A stretch of 64,000 bases of DNA from Colwellia sp. (GTDB lineage: Bacteria; Pseudomonadota; Gammaproteobacteria; Enterobacterales; Alteromonadaceae): contig NZ_JABSPA010000002.1 in NCBI RefSeq assembly GCF_013214175.1, positions 1,240,001 to 1,304,000 on the forward strand, in the 5' to 3' direction. The first letter of the stretch is position 1; every line of letters begins with the position of its first letter. The position numbers and the translations under genes are program-made. The notes under the pieces are model-generated. The model saw only the letters and a list, made by a program, of their open reading frames with translations, searched no databases and was not told the DNA's origin. Shown here one piece after another: positions 18,849-28,813 of the stretch.

Positions 18849-20409
18849 GAAAGCCCTAACTTTGAATTTACATTTAAGCTTAAAATTAAATTCTGAGAGC
18901 TTAGATAAAAATAAGACCTCAGCTAAACAAGCAAAATATTTGGCCATTGCCGATGCGTTGCGACAAGCCATTAAAGATGGGCAGGTTGCTCCCACTGAAG
19001 CATTGCCGTCAGCACGTAAACTTGCCCAGCAGTTAACGGTTAATCGCCATACCATCATGGCGGCCTTAGCTGAATTAGTGGCACAAGGCTGGGTTGAAGC
19101 GAAAGAGCGTTCAGGTTATCGAGTGGTAAAAAACTTACCAATTCAAACAAGCCAGCAAGTAAATAAAGTAGCGCAAACGCAGCAAAGTTTTACTTGGCAA
19201 TTTCGCTTTAAACAAAACGTACCAGTCACGCCAAAAATAAAAGCTAGCCAATATCCTTTTAACTTCTCTGGTGGTCAGCCTGATATCAGAAAATTCCCTT
19301 TTGATGAGTTTAAAAGTCATTTTTCGCAAGTTTGTCAGCGGCCTAAAATAGATGATTTAAGTTATGGTGATAGTCTTGGAGAAGCAGGTCTCATTAAAGA
19401 AATCGCCACTTATTTAAGGCGTGTTCGCTCGATTACTGATAAAGAATTAATGATTTGTAATGGCTCACAAGAAGCCTTGTATATGATTTCACAACTGCTG
19501 TTACAATCTGGCGATAAGGTTGCGGTTGAACAACTAGGTTATCCACCGGCTTGGGCTGCTTTTGAGCGTACCGGTGCGAAGTTAATTGCCATCAAACAAG
19601 ATGATCGTGGTATAGATCCTGAGCATCTGGCGCAAGTATTTTCTCAGGGTAAGGTAAAGCTACTTTATCTGACGCCATTACACCAATATCCAACCACAGT
19701 ATCTCTTGATATCAGCAGGCGTATGCAAATATACCAATTAGCGGTGCAATATGGTGTTGCCATAGTGGAAGATGATTATGATCATGAGTTTCACTATAAC
19801 AGCCAACCTATAGCACCGATGGCTAGCGATGATCCCGCAGGCTTAGTTATTTATATTTCTACCTTTTCAAAACTGATGTTTGGCGGCGCGCGTATTGGTT
19901 ATGTGGTGGCAAATGATGCCTTAATTGAGCAGCTTGCGGCTTATAAGATGTTGATGAATCATAAGTGTAATGTTTTAGTGCAGCAATCGGTAGCTAAGTG
20001 GATGCAGCAAGGTGGCTTTGAAGGGCACCTACGCCGCATGACTAAGCTTTATCACAAGCGCCGTGATCATATGGTGTCACTGCTACAAAGTTATCAAAGG
20101 CAGGGCCTGCCATTACACTTTGAAATTCCCGCCGGCGGTATGGCAATTTGGCTTGATATTGGTAAGTCTGTTGTTGGCTTAAAAGAAAAGCTATTAGCCA
20201 AAGGGGTCTACCTGCAAACGGAAGTTGAATTTAGCAGGCTCAAAGACTTATCTTGCGAAAAATCATCTGACCATGACTTACCCAAAAAGGAGTATCGCTT
20301 TATCCGCTTGGGTTTTGCTGCCATGAATGAAATGGAAGTAACTCAAGGCTTGAGTATTGTTATGCAAGCAATATATGGTATCGGCAGTAATGGTAATATG
20401 TTGATTTAA
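18847..20409 (+). CDS. MocR/GabR-type regulator with aminotransferase-like domain
   Basis: DNA-binding regulator of 520 residues. An N-terminal GntR winged helix (about 28-100, with LPSARKLAQQLTVNRHTI) is fused to a fold-type I PLP domain; the PLP lysine lies in STFSKLMFGGARIGYV. Members sense PLP or amino compounds. No ATG is available: an in-frame TAG at 18838 limits the start to TTG at 18847 or TTG at 18862, neither with a good ribosome site. It is divergent from the GNAT/paiB genes, its probable targets, since PaiB-like flavoproteins and GNATs are common neighbours of this family. Confidence 0.9.
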   Translation: MKALTLNLHLSLKLNSESLDKNKTSAKQAKYLAIADALRQAIKDGQVAPTEALPSARKLAQQLTVNRHTIMAALAELVAQGWVEAKERSGYRVVKNLPIQTSQQVNKVAQTQQSFTWQFRFKQNVPVTPKIKASQYPFNFSGGQPDIRKFPFDEFKSHFSQVCQRPKIDDLSYGDSLGEAGLIKEIATYLRRVRSITDKELMICNGSQEALYMISQLLLQSGDKVAVEQLGYPPAWAAFERTGAKLIAIKQDDRGIDPEHLAQVFSQGKVKLLYLTPLHQYPTTVSLDISRRMQIYQLAVQYGVAIVEDDYDHEFHYNSQPIAPMASDDPAGLVIYISTFSKLMFGGARIGYVVANDALIEQLAAYKMLMNHKCNVLVQQSVAKWMQQGGFEGHLRRMTKLYHKRRDHMVSLLQSYQRQGLPLHFEIPAGGMAIWLDIGKSVVGLKEKLLAKGVYLQTEVEFSRLKDLSCEKSSDHDLPKKEYRFIRLGFAAMNEMEVTQGLSIVMQAIYGIGSNGNMLI

Positions 20410-20489
20410 TTCCATAAGGTAATGACTTGGCTTTACTATTAATACTAATTTACCAAACGTCGTTCTATGCGTATTAAAGGCTGTAGTTA

Positions 20490-20688
20490 ATGGTTAGCAT
20501 CGATACTCAATATAAGCCTTCAGCTGGAACACAAGCTAAGGCTGAAAAATTAAAATTAGGGCCATCAAGGGCTGCAGCCAAAAATCGGCTTAGGGTATTT
20601 AGAGCTTAATGATGATGGCTCACCACATTTGATTGCCGACTTGCATTGTGACGGTAGTAGAACAGTATTTATTGAGACCAATGAATAG
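20490..20688 (+). pseudogene. Probable frameshifted gene remnant
   Basis: ATG at 20490 opens a 39-codon frame ending at 20609. In the overlapping +1 frame (from 20560 to the TAG at 20688) the text reads on as protein-like sequence: KIGLGYLELNDDGSPHLI and then ADLHCDGSRTVFIETNE. The join of two plausible halves in different frames suggests one small gene broken by an indel. No family was recognised. It sits between the MocR gene and cytochrome b561, and the 287-base gap contains nothing else evident. Confidence 0.35.
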
Positions 20689-20696
20689 CTAGTTCC

Positions 20697-21251
20697 CTAT
20701 CTTTTTTTTCGTAAAGGTAACATGCGCTTTAAGGTGTCATCTTTTTGAATATAATGGTGCATTAAAGCTGCGACAGCATGAAAAGCAATAAGATAATAAC
20801 CCCATGAGCCTATTTCTTTATGCCAGCCCTCTAATACTTTTCCTAAAGGTTTGTCATAAGCAATAAGCGCAGGCAGTTCTAGCCCGAAAAAGGGAATAAC
20901 TTTGCCTTTTGCACTGAGCACAAACCAGCCAAAAATTGGCATGGCAATCATAAAAACATAAAGCACTAAGTGAGCCGTTTTGGCTGCCCATGCTTGCATG
21001 TTAGAAAGTGGCGGGGTTATTTTTGGAGTTACTTGTAGGCAGCGTAAATAGAGACGTATACAGACTGGGGTAAAAACCAATAAACCTAGCATAAAGTGTA
21101 TCGTTTTGAAGAGATCTCGCATGTCGGTGCCTTTTTCAAAAAATACTCTACCTTCAATGCTGGCGAAAACAAAAATCATTAAAACCACCATTAACCAGTG
21201 AAGTTTTATTGAGACAAGCCCGTAGTGATTTTCACTATTTTTCCAAGACAT
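20697..21251 (-). CDS. Cytochrome b561 family protein
   Basis: Inner-membrane dihaem b-type cytochrome of the bacterial b561 (CybB/YodB) family, 184 residues. Four membrane segments are visible, with haem-ligand histidines in KLHWLMVV, TIHFMLGL and the last helix FHAVAALMHHYI. The family transfers electrons from quinol, with superoxide or periplasmic acceptors proposed. It lies 27 bases downstream of an Aer-like receptor on the same strand, so the two are probably co-transcribed. A redox link to the PAS-containing receptor is plausible but not shown. Confidence 0.9.
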   Translation of the reverse strand: MSWKNSENHYGLVSIKLHWLMVVLMIFVFASIEGRVFFEKGTDMRDLFKTIHFMLGLLVFTPVCIRLYLRCLQVTPKITPPLSNMQAWAAKTAHLVLYVFMIAMPIFGWFVLSAKGKVIPFFGLELPALIAYDKPLGKVLEGWHKEIGSWGYYLIAFHAVAALMHHYIQKDDTLKRMLPLRKKR

Positions 21252-21278
21252 TTTCAGTCCTTTTAATTGTTAGAGAGT

Positions 21279-22808
21279 TTACTTATTCTTTGGCACAAAG
21301 GTGCTAGCTAAATCAGCGATATCATCAACACTCTTCGCCAGCTCTTGCATTTGCTCAGCAACACTATCGGTTTGCTGCCAAGTCGTCTCAGTACTGTGAG
21401 CAATATCATTTAAGTGATTATTAATTTCATGAGATACACAAGATTGCTCTTCTGCGGCCGTAGCAATTTGAGTGGCGGCTTGGTTAATGTTTTGCATTTT
21501 CTCAACCACTAAATCAATTTGCTGATGTGATGCTTGTGCACTATCGACACAGTATTGCGCTTCATCTTTGTTTTTATTCATTAAAGCTACCCATTGCTCT
21601 ATGGTATTGAGCATAATGGTTAAGCGTTGATGGATTTTTACTGCAGATTCTTGCGTACGTGATGATAAGTTACGTACTTCATCAGCTACGACAGCAAAAC
21701 CACGACCATGTTCACCCGCGCGAGCCGCTTCAATGGCCGCATTTAATGCCAACAGGTTAGTTTGATCGGCAATAGATTGAATCTCCTCCATCAACTCACC
21801 CACATTATTAGCCGATTGCGTTAAGCTATCGGCTGAGCTTGAAGCATTCTCTACCGCTTGCGCTAATTGGCTAATTTTATCACTGGTTTCATAAATATTT
21901 TTTTGTGATTGCTCGCAGTGTTCGAAAGTTATTTCTAATTCGCTAGCAACATTAACTGTATTCTGGGCAATATCTTGGGTTGATTCTTGCATTTGACTCA
22001 TAGCCGTACTTAATTGCTCTAAATCATCTTTTTGCTGCGCTAGTGTGCTGCGGGTATCGGTTAAACCTTGGCTTACTTTCGCCATTACCGCTTTTATCGG
22101 TTTAGCAGCATCAAGTGTGCGCTCTATGATGGCTTTGATTTTGGTTTTTAACAGTGAGAAATTAAAATCAAAAACACTGGCACTGCCTTTACCGAAGTAG
22201 ACTTTACGTGATACTGAGTCGAACACTGTTTGCATGCGCTGAGCACGCATAGCAGTCGGGATTATATCTGACCAAAATATGATAATGGGGGTAACCGCGC
22301 TCAGGCCGGCAATAACTGAAGCAAGTAAACCAAGCTGAGTGAAAATATAACCTTGAGCTAAGACAGTGAGCAATATTAAAAAAGCAAATTTATGGTTCTT
22401 AGTAAATTCAAAAGTTACCCAGTTATTCTGTTTGTTGAGCGCTTGGTAGATGTGATCAGCATCGCTGGCAAGCTTGGTGCTTGCCACAGAGCTAATACAT
22501 TGAAATCCGGTTATCTTGCTTTGGCTATATTGCGGGGTGATAAAGACATCAAGCCAAATACTCTTACCTGCTTTACTCTTCAGCTGTAATAAGCCTTGCC
22601 ATGAAAAACCTTTAGCCAAAGTTGCCGATAACTCATCGAGCACCACTTTGGGCATTTTCTGATGAGTTAAGCTACGTGTATCAGTATTTAGCAGATCACT
22701 TTCTTGATAACCTGTGGTTTGGCAGTACGCTTGATTTACATAGGTATAATTACCTTTTAAATCGGTAACAGAAATTAATTGTTTCATAGTAGATGACATA
22801 GTTTGCAC
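21279..22808 (-). CDS. PAS-domain methyl-accepting receptor, Aer-like
   Basis: Receptor of 509 residues resembling the aerotaxis transducer Aer. An N-terminal PAS domain (about 8-110; [30 protein letters not shown]) would hold a flavin or sense energy state. A membrane hairpin at about 145-185 has no real periplasmic domain, so sensing is cytoplasmic. The C-terminal signalling domain has the tip sequence [21 protein letters not shown] and the following [15 protein letters not shown]. The start is uncertain: GTG at 22808, or ATG at 22799 or 22787. It leads a two-gene unit with cytochrome b561. Confidence 0.92.
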   Translation of the reverse strand: MQTMSSTMKQLISVTDLKGNYTYVNQAYCQTTGYQESDLLNTDTRSLTHQKMPKVVLDELSATLAKGFSWQGLLQLKSKAGKSIWLDVFITPQYSQSKITGFQCISSVASTKLASDADHIYQALNKQNNWVTFEFTKNHKFAFLILLTVLAQGYIFTQLGLLASVIAGLSAVTPIIIFWSDIIPTAMRAQRMQTVFDSVSRKVYFGKGSASVFDFNFSLLKTKIKAIIERTLDAAKPIKAVMAKVSQGLTDTRSTLAQQKDDLEQLSTAMSQMQESTQDIAQNTVNVASELEITFEHCEQSQKNIYETSDKISQLAQAVENASSSADSLTQSANNVGELMEEIQSIADQTNLLALNAAIEAARAGEHGRGFAVVADEVRNLSSRTQESAVKIHQRLTIMLNTIEQWVALMNKNKDEAQYCVDSAQASHQQIDLVVEKMQNINQAATQIATAAEEQSCVSHEINNHLNDIAHSTETTWQQTDSVAEQMQELAKSVDDIADLASTFVPKNK

Positions 22809-22829
22809 AACATAAAAGTGAGTAGGCTA

Positions 22830-22878
22830 ATAAAAGTGATTATTTAACTTTAACAGTAAGGTTAAATAATCGCTTTGA
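22830..22878 (-). terminator. Terminator downstream of the 22954-23811 gene
   Basis: A 15-bp stem, AAGTGATTATTTAAC (22834-22848) with GTTAAATAATCGCTT (22861-22875), one mismatch region. Read on the minus strand it is followed by TTTTATT, so it ends the upstream minus-strand gene before the Aer-like gene. Confidence 0.75.
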
Positions 22879-22953
22879 TCTATATCGGCAATAATGAGTG
22901 AACTTTAGTGTTTTTTAGTCATCTAGATGATTTATTTATTTTTGCTGTTCAAG

Positions 22954-23811
22954 CTAATTAGCCAATCTTTCCATAGTGTTAGAGTTTTCAAGACGAATTA
23001 ACTCCTTGAGTAACAGCCTAAGTAGCTCTCCGCCTAATTGATTACTGTCTAAGCCATCTTCATTACCAATACTGCCTAGCTCGATATTCTCAAATTGTTT
23101 GGTAAGCACTTTATTGTCTTTAACAATAGTCAGGGTTAATTCTTCAATAAGTACTGAACTGATGCGAACGCGGGTTAGTGCTTTACCTAATAAACGTCTT
23201 TTCTGTTTAGCGGCATTGGAGGCGATAACTGCTTTGTTGGTTTCAATTTCTGCTACTTCTCGGCTGGAATCAATATTTTCTAAGGCCAATTCTTCGCTGC
23301 GCTCAGGGTACATTTTTGCGTATAGCTCAGCGCTTAGTTGTGGGTATAAAGCGGGGTAGTCAGTGGCTAGTTGTTTCTCAACTTTTTTAATCAAAATCTG
23401 TAAATTAGTTTTACCGGTTTCACTTATTTTATCAATCTCTGACCAAGCGTGTAAGTTACTGAAGCGAAGTTGTTTAACATGCACTAAAGTAGTGGTTTTT
23501 TTCGCTACGCTGGGGGCGTCAAATTGGCTAGTTGCAAGCTCTGCCAGTTGTACGCTGATGTTATCGACTTTAAATAGCTGAGGCTGAGTTAAACCATCGA
23601 TATTGGCAACAGAGAAATTGGTAAAGGTAGTGATACCGGTATTCGTTGAAAAATCAGCGCTGAGTAACTGAGACTTTTGCCCGCTATAGTAATGACTTTG
23701 CAAAAGAACTTGGCTTTTTAGGTAATCATTTAAAGAGCCATTGGCGAGATACCATAACATGGTACTGAGAAATAATAATATGGCAAAGGCTAGTACAGCT
23801 AATTTATTCAA
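22954..23811 (-). CDS. Membrane-anchored periplasmic protein, AsmA-like
   Basis: Not firmly recognised. A single N-terminal hydrophobic segment (about 3-24) is followed by some 260 polar residues predicted to lie in the periplasm. Phrases such as VDNISVQLAEL and KQLRFSNLHAWSE, repeating beta-strand units, recall AsmA/DUF-type envelope proteins, but this is weak. The middle is rich in charged helix (about 140-200), and a KQKRRLLGKALTRVRI segment leads to a final beta region. Start is TTG at 23811, since no ATG is available. It is divergent from the RND operon. Confidence 0.6.
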   Translation of the reverse strand: MNKLAVLAFAILLFLSTMLWYLANGSLNDYLKSQVLLQSHYYSGQKSQLLSADFSTNTGITTFTNFSVANIDGLTQPQLFKVDNISVQLAELATSQFDAPSVAKKTTTLVHVKQLRFSNLHAWSEIDKISETGKTNLQILIKKVEKQLATDYPALYPQLSAELYAKMYPERSEELALENIDSSREVAEIETNKAVIASNAAKQKRRLLGKALTRVRISSVLIEELTLTIVKDNKVLTKQFENIELGSIGNEDGLDSNQLGGELLRLLLKELIRLENSNTMERLAN

Positions 23812-23990
23812 AGTTTTTCTCTTTTACGTTAATTTGCGTTAAGTGGTTAATATTTTAAGCTAAGTTACTGGCTAGGTAAATGCTATTGATAGGTCTATAG
23901 GTTATAGTATTTGCGTGCAATTATCCGTCAAACATGCGTCAAGTGCACTATCTCCACCACACTATTACTATGTTATTAGAGAACCTCTTT

Positions 23991-25142
23991 ATGTCAAATC
24001 AGTCTGTATCTACAGCGACTTCAAGTACTTCGGCTGTTACCCGCCGTTTGCCCTTATTCATTATACTTGCCATTCTTGTGGCCTTAATTACTTATTTGCA
24101 ATGGCCAGAAGCTAAGCAAGAAAAAAGTAAATACAAGCGTGTGGTTGCGGTAAAAATGGTGCCAGTGGTATTGGCTGAGTTTATTGAAAGTGTCGAAGCG
24201 GTCGGTACCGCGCGTGCCAATGAGCAAGTGGTGATCACCAGTAAATATTCTGATCTTGTAGATGAAATCTACTTTGACGATGGCCAAACAGTTGAAAAAG
24301 GTGCTGTACTGGTTAAGCTGAATAATCAAGAAGAGCTAGCCAAAGTGAGTGAGTTAAAAGCTAACCTGTCAGAATCACAGGCGCACTTGAAGCGTTTATC
24401 TGAGTTACTTGCCAGTAGAGCTACCTCTAAATCATTGGTAGAGCAACAAGAAGCGAAAACCAAAGCGATTGAAGCGCAGCTAACCAGTGCTCGCGCTAAA
24501 TTAAGTAACTTAACTATTCGAGCACCATTTTCCGGTGTACTTGGCTTTCGCGAAGTGAGTAAGGGGGCTTATATTGATGCTGGTAGTGTGATTACTCGCT
24601 TAGATGACTTGAGTGTTATTAAAGTAGACTTTCATTTACCCGAGCGTTTATTAACGCATATTCATGTTGGTCAACAAATTAGCGCGGTAAATACCGCTTA
24701 CCAACATAAAGAATTTATTGGAAAAATTTCTGCCATTGATAGTCGTATTGACTCAAGTACCCGTAGCATTAAAGTTCGCGCTACCATCAATAACAAAGCG
24801 TCAAAACTCCACCCTGGTATGTTGCTTAAAATTAGCGTGTTATTGCAAGTAGAAAACATACTGCAATTACCTGAAAGCAGTATTATCCCTATTGAAGATA
24901 TGCATTATGTCTTTGCTGTGATTGATGGTAAAGCCGTGCGTAAAGCGATAAAAATTGGTCGTCGCCATCCTGGTGTGGTGGAAGTCGTTTCAGGCTTAGT
25001 TGCCGGTGAAGAAGTGGTGGTTGAAGGCGCACTTAAACTTCGTGATGGCTCTGCGGTGACAATTATAGGTCAAGAATCTGAAGAACAAGCACTTGCTGAA
25101 ACTGAAGAAAATCCTACTGCTGATAAAGGGAGCAAGCACTAG
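23991..25142 (+). CDS. RND efflux periplasmic adaptor subunit
   Basis: Membrane-fusion protein linking an inner-membrane RND pump to an outer-membrane channel. The ATG at 23991 is chosen because the membrane anchor LPLFIILAILVALITYLQW then begins about 23 residues in; ATGs at 23970 and 23934 would extend it. The barrel-sandwich halves flank a short coiled hairpin (ELKANLSESQAHLKRLSELL...KAKLSNLTIRAPFSG), and the phrase IRAPFSGVLGFREVSKGAYI is typical of the MexE/MdtA branch. Its stop overlaps the GTG start of the pump by one base, so translation is coupled. No TolC-like gene is adjacent. Confidence 0.93.
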   Translation: MSNQSVSTATSSTSAVTRRLPLFIILAILVALITYLQWPEAKQEKSKYKRVVAVKMVPVVLAEFIESVEAVGTARANEQVVITSKYSDLVDEIYFDDGQTVEKGAVLVKLNNQEELAKVSELKANLSESQAHLKRLSELLASRATSKSLVEQQEAKTKAIEAQLTSARAKLSNLTIRAPFSGVLGFREVSKGAYIDAGSVITRLDDLSVIKVDFHLPERLLTHIHVGQQISAVNTAYQHKEFIGKISAIDSRIDSSTRSIKVRATINNKASKLHPGMLLKISVLLQVENILQLPESSIIPIEDMHYVFAVIDGKAVRKAIKIGRRHPGVVEVVSGLVAGEEVVVEGALKLRDGSAVTIIGQESEEQALAETEENPTADKGSKH

Positions 25143-28100
25143 TGATTTTATCTGACTTATCGGTAAAACGACCAGTTTTTGCCACGGTAATAAACTTACT
25201 TATTATCACCTTTGGTATTGTTGCTTTTTTAATGCTGCCATTAAGAGAATATCCAGATATTGATCCACCGATAGTTAATATTAGTACCAATTACCCAGGG
25301 GCTTCTGCCGCCATAGTTGAAACTAAAATAACCCAATTACTTGAAGACAGAATTAGTGGGATTGAAGGGGTTAAAACCATCAATTCTAATAGCCGTGTAG
25401 GTCGCTCGAGTATTACCATTGAATTTAATTTAGACCGAGATATTGATGCCGCGACTAATGATGTCCGCGATCGCATCTCTCGCGCATTAAATAACTTACC
25501 AGAGCAGGCTGATCCACCTGAAGTTTCAAAAGCCAATGACGATGAAAATGTTATTGTTTGGTTTGTGCTGCAAAGTGAAACCATGAGCACGCTGGAGCTA
25601 ACCGATTACGCGAATCGTTATATCGTTGACCGTTTTGCGGTGGTTGATGGTGTTGCTCGTGTGCAAGTAGGTGGTGGTCGCACTTATGCCATGAAAATAC
25701 GTCTAAATCGTGTATCTATGGCGGCACGTAATATTACCGTGCAAGATATAGAAGATACCTTACGTGATGAAAATGTTGAGTTACCAGCAGGGCGCATCGA
25801 GTCAATAGACAGAGATTTTTCTATTCGGGTCGAGCGTAGCTATTTAACCGTGCAAGATTTTGCCAATATGGTAATTAGTCACTCAGAAGGTAACTCTGAA
25901 AGTAGTTCTGAAAGTAATTTAGTAGGTAAGTCTGTAGTGCGTTTAGGTGATGTTGCCGAAGTCTTTATTGGCGCGCAAGATGATGAAAACATGTTCCGCG
26001 GCAATGGTAAAAATATGGTCGGCTTGGGCGTAATCAAGCAATCTAAAGCCAATACCTTGGACGTGGTTAAATCTGCGAGAAAAGAGATGGTTACTATCCG
26101 TAGCTCTTTACCCGTAGGTACAACGATTACCAATAGCTATGATAGCTCGGTCTTTATTCAAGGCTCTATTGATGAAGTTTATAACACCTTAATTATTGCC
26201 ATGTTAATGGTGGTATTGGTTATTTTCTTATTCCTCGGAAATATTCGCGCTACCATCATTCCAGCGATTACTGTTCCGGTAGCTTTAATTGGCTCCTTGA
26301 TGGCATTATCTTGGTTTGGTTTCTCCATTAATCTATTAACATTGTTGGCTTTAGTCTTGGCTATCGGTCTAGTTGTTGACGATGCCATTGTGGTATTAGA
26401 GAATATTTACCGCCGTATCGAAAATGGTCAAACACCTTTAATGGCCGCTTATGAAGGCGGTAGGGAAGTAGCCTTTGCCGTAGTTGCTACTACCTTAGTT
26501 TTGGTAGCTGTTTTTGTTCCCTTGGTATTCTTATCGGGCAACATGGGACGATTATTTACTGAATTCGCTATTGCCATCGCGGCGGCTGTAGTTTTTTCAA
26601 GTTTGACGGCTTTAACACTAACGCCAATGTTGTGTTCAAAAATGTTAAAACACAGAGAGCGTAGTTCTTCTTTTGGTCAAAAACTTGATCGCACTTTTGC
26701 TCGCTTTGAAGCAGCTTATGGGCGAGCATTAAAAAATAGTATTCATCAACCCATTCTTATTGTACTGGTGCTGGGCTTATCATTAGCAGCAGTATTTTTA
26801 TTGTTTAATAAGTTACCTTCTGAATACACGCCAAAAGAAGATCGCGGTAATTTCTTCTTAATTATGCAAAGTGCTGAAGGCGCCAGTTATGAAAATAACG
26901 TCAAAAACATGCATAAAATTGAAGAGAAACTTTTAGGTTATCAAGCTGAGGGCGAATTAGACCGAGTGATTGTCCGTGTGCCAGGTTTTGGTGGTACGGG
27001 TGGTATTGCTATTGTCGGTTTACCTGCATGGGATAAACGTAGCATTGATACTTTTAGCTTTATTAATAAAATAAATGCTGATGTGCAAAGTGTTACCGAT
27101 GTGCGCGCCTTTGCCATTATGCGTCGTGGTATTGGTGGCGGTGGCGGTAGTAATGCACCTGTGTCTTTTGTACTACAAGGTAATACATTTGCCGAGTTGG
27201 CTGAGTGGCGTGATATTTTGATCACCGAAGCGCAAAAGAACCCTAATTTATCAAATATTAATAGTGATTATCAAGAAACCTATCCACAGCTTTTAGTTCA
27301 AATCGACCGTGAACGTGCTTATGATCTAGGGGTGCCTGTAGGTGATATCGCCGAAACCTTAGAGACCATGTTAGGTCAGCGCCGTGTCACTACTTTTGTC
27401 GATCGCGGTGAAGAATATGACGTTATTGTTGAAGGCGATGAGACGCAATTTCAAAGCCCAACGGATATCGATAACCTTTATGTCCGTTCACGCACGACCA
27501 ATAAGTTAATTCCATTAGCGAACTTATTAACCATTGGTGAAAATGCGACCTCGTCACGACTCAATCGTTATAACCGTTTACGTAGTATTACCATCACAGC
27601 AAACTTAGCCGATGGTTATGCCTTAGGTGAAGCACTAGACTTCCTGGTGGAGGTAACTAAAAATAAGTTGCCGGAACACGTACAGATTGATTATAAAGGC
27701 GAGTCTTTACTACTTAAAGAATCGGGTAGCTCTATCTTATTTGTTTTCTTACTTGCCCTGCTAATTACCTACTTGGTATTAGCCGCGCAGTTTGAAAGCT
27801 TCATTCATCCATTTGTTATTTTACTTACGGTGCCGCTGGCGTTAGTTGGCGCACTTGCCGGATTGGAGTTGATGGGCATGAGTTTAAATATCTACAGTCA
27901 AATAGGTATTGTTATGCTCATTGGTTTAGCGGCAAAAAATGGTATTTTAATTGTCGAATTTGCCAACCAGTTACGTGACAAAGGCATTGCTTTTGAGGAG
28001 GCATTAATTAGTGCTTCTAAACAAAGACTACGCCCGATTGTGATGACCACCTTTACCACAGTAACCAGTGCTATTCCGTTAGTGTTAGCTGTTGGTCCAG

Positions 28101-28285
28101 GTGCTGAGAGTCGTATGGTTATAGGTGTAGTTATTTTTGCCGGCGTATCACTCGCCAGTATATTTACCCTATTTATCGTCCCGGGTGCTTATTACTGGTT
28201 ATGTCGTAATACCGGTTCGCCGCAAGCGATTGCTAATGAAATTGAAAAACTTGAGCAAAAGGCTAATGAAAGTCACCCTATTTAG
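25142..28285 (+). CDS. RND multidrug efflux permease (AcrB/MexF type)
   Basis: Proton-driven inner-membrane transporter of 1047 residues, the normal size for hydrophobe/amphiphile efflux RND pumps. Proton-relay acids D413 and D414 lie in GLVVDDAIVVLENIYR, and the partner lysine in GLAAKNGILIVEFANQ. Periplasmic porter domains follow helices 1 and 7; a glycine run RRGIGGGGGSNAP is in the second. It starts with GTG overlapping the adaptor stop. Substrates cannot be inferred. The 3' end of this gene has a second, decayed copy about 1.4 kb downstream. Confidence 0.96.
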   Translation: MILSDLSVKRPVFATVINLLIITFGIVAFLMLPLREYPDIDPPIVNISTNYPGASAAIVETKITQLLEDRISGIEGVKTINSNSRVGRSSITIEFNLDRDIDAATNDVRDRISRALNNLPEQADPPEVSKANDDENVIVWFVLQSETMSTLELTDYANRYIVDRFAVVDGVARVQVGGGRTYAMKIRLNRVSMAARNITVQDIEDTLRDENVELPAGRIESIDRDFSIRVERSYLTVQDFANMVISHSEGNSESSSESNLVGKSVVRLGDVAEVFIGAQDDENMFRGNGKNMVGLGVIKQSKANTLDVVKSARKEMVTIRSSLPVGTTITNSYDSSVFIQGSIDEVYNTLIIAMLMVVLVIFLFLGNIRATIIPAITVPVALIGSLMALSWFGFSINLLTLLALVLAIGLVVDDAIVVLENIYRRIENGQTPLMAAYEGGREVAFAVVATTLVLVAVFVPLVFLSGNMGRLFTEFAIAIAAAVVFSSLTALTLTPMLCSKMLKHRERSSSFGQKLDRTFARFEAAYGRALKNSIHQPILIVLVLGLSLAAVFLLFNKLPSEYTPKEDRGNFFLIMQSAEGASYENNVKNMHKIEEKLLGYQAEGELDRVIVRVPGFGGTGGIAIVGLPAWDKRSIDTFSFINKINADVQSVTDVRAFAIMRRGIGGGGGSNAPVSFVLQGNTFAELAEWRDILITEAQKNPNLSNINSDYQETYPQLLVQIDRERAYDLGVPVGDIAETLETMLGQRRVTTFVDRGEEYDVIVEGDETQFQSPTDIDNLYVRSRTTNKLIPLANLLTIGENATSSRLNRYNRLRSITITANLADGYALGEALDFLVEVTKNKLPEHVQIDYKGESLLLKESGSSILFVFLLALLITYLVLAAQFESFIHPFVILLTVPLALVGALAGLELMGMSLNIYSQIGIVMLIGLAAKNGILIVEFANQLRDKGIAFEEALISASKQRLRPIVMTTFTTVTSAIPLVLAVGPGAESRMVIGVVIFAGVSLASIFTLFIVPGAYYWLCRNTGSPQAIANEIEKLEQKANESHPI

Positions 28286-28322
28286 GGGTCTAATTTAGTA
28301 CTTTGATAAGTTAAATAACAAG

Positions 28323-28353
28323 CCCTAGCTGAGTAAAGTTGCTAGGGTTTTTT
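28323..28353 (+). terminator. Terminator of the RND operon
   Basis: Stem CCCTAGC (28323-28329) with GCTAGGG (28341-28347), then TTTTTT. A diverged copy follows the gene-end remnant at 29708. Confidence 0.88.
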
Positions 28354-28651
28354 ATGTGTTTAATGTTATTAAATTAGGTATGTTTTTAACCCTGATTAAT
28401 GAGATTTAATTGTTGGTTTAATGATTATCTACTGCGTATTAGATAGATTATCTAGCTCATTAAATTCAGATCAACATCGAGTCTAAGGTTAGAAGCGGAT
28501 TTTACTAAAAATAATAGCTCTGTCGGTTAAATATTTTAAACAACTCGAAGTCTCACGATATCAACATTATATTCGAGTAAATTTAGATCTAACACATTAT
28601 TGACTAAGCAAAATTATTTTTTAATTTCTTATATGAATGCCTAAGCTATTT

Positions 28652-28668
28652 TGTCAGGTTTTTTTACA
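28652..28668 (+). promoter_or_regulatory. 17-bp element shared by both PEP-CTERM genes (first copy)
   Basis: TGTCAGGTTTTTTTACA starts 79 bases upstream of the -24 GG of the sigma-54 promoter. The other PEP-CTERM gene has TGTCCTACTATTTTACA at the matching place: the same TGTC and TTTTACA ends with identical spacing. TTGTCAG is repeated at 28671-28677, 20 bases on. This is a candidate enhancer-binding site, for example for a PrsR-type activator. Confidence 0.5.
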
Positions 28669-28729
28669 TGTTGTCAGTGTCTGATGCTTGTTAAAGCTTA
28701 ACGTATTGAAAATAAATAATTATTTAATA

Positions 28730-28745
28730 TGGCTTGTTTTATGCT
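28730..28745 (+). promoter_or_regulatory. Sigma-54 promoter of PEP-CTERM gene 28814
   Basis: TGGCTTGTTTTATGCT has the -24 GG at 28731-28732 and the -12 GC at 28743-28744, exactly 10 bases between them as RpoN requires. It lies about 70 bases before the start codon. Apart from this, the repeat element and the terminator, the 528-base gap 28286-28813 is AT-rich without recognisable features. Confidence 0.65.
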
Positions 28746-28813
28746 TAAATGCGCAGCGTTAATGACAATATTATATCTTTATTTCTAATGCAAAGGGTTC
28801 AAAGGAATAACAC

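Noticed and set aside
22392-22589. Plus-strand open frame inside the Aer-like gene
   Set aside because: It lies antisense to a well-supported coding frame and has no domain-like sequence; the same holds for many similar overlaps in the window.
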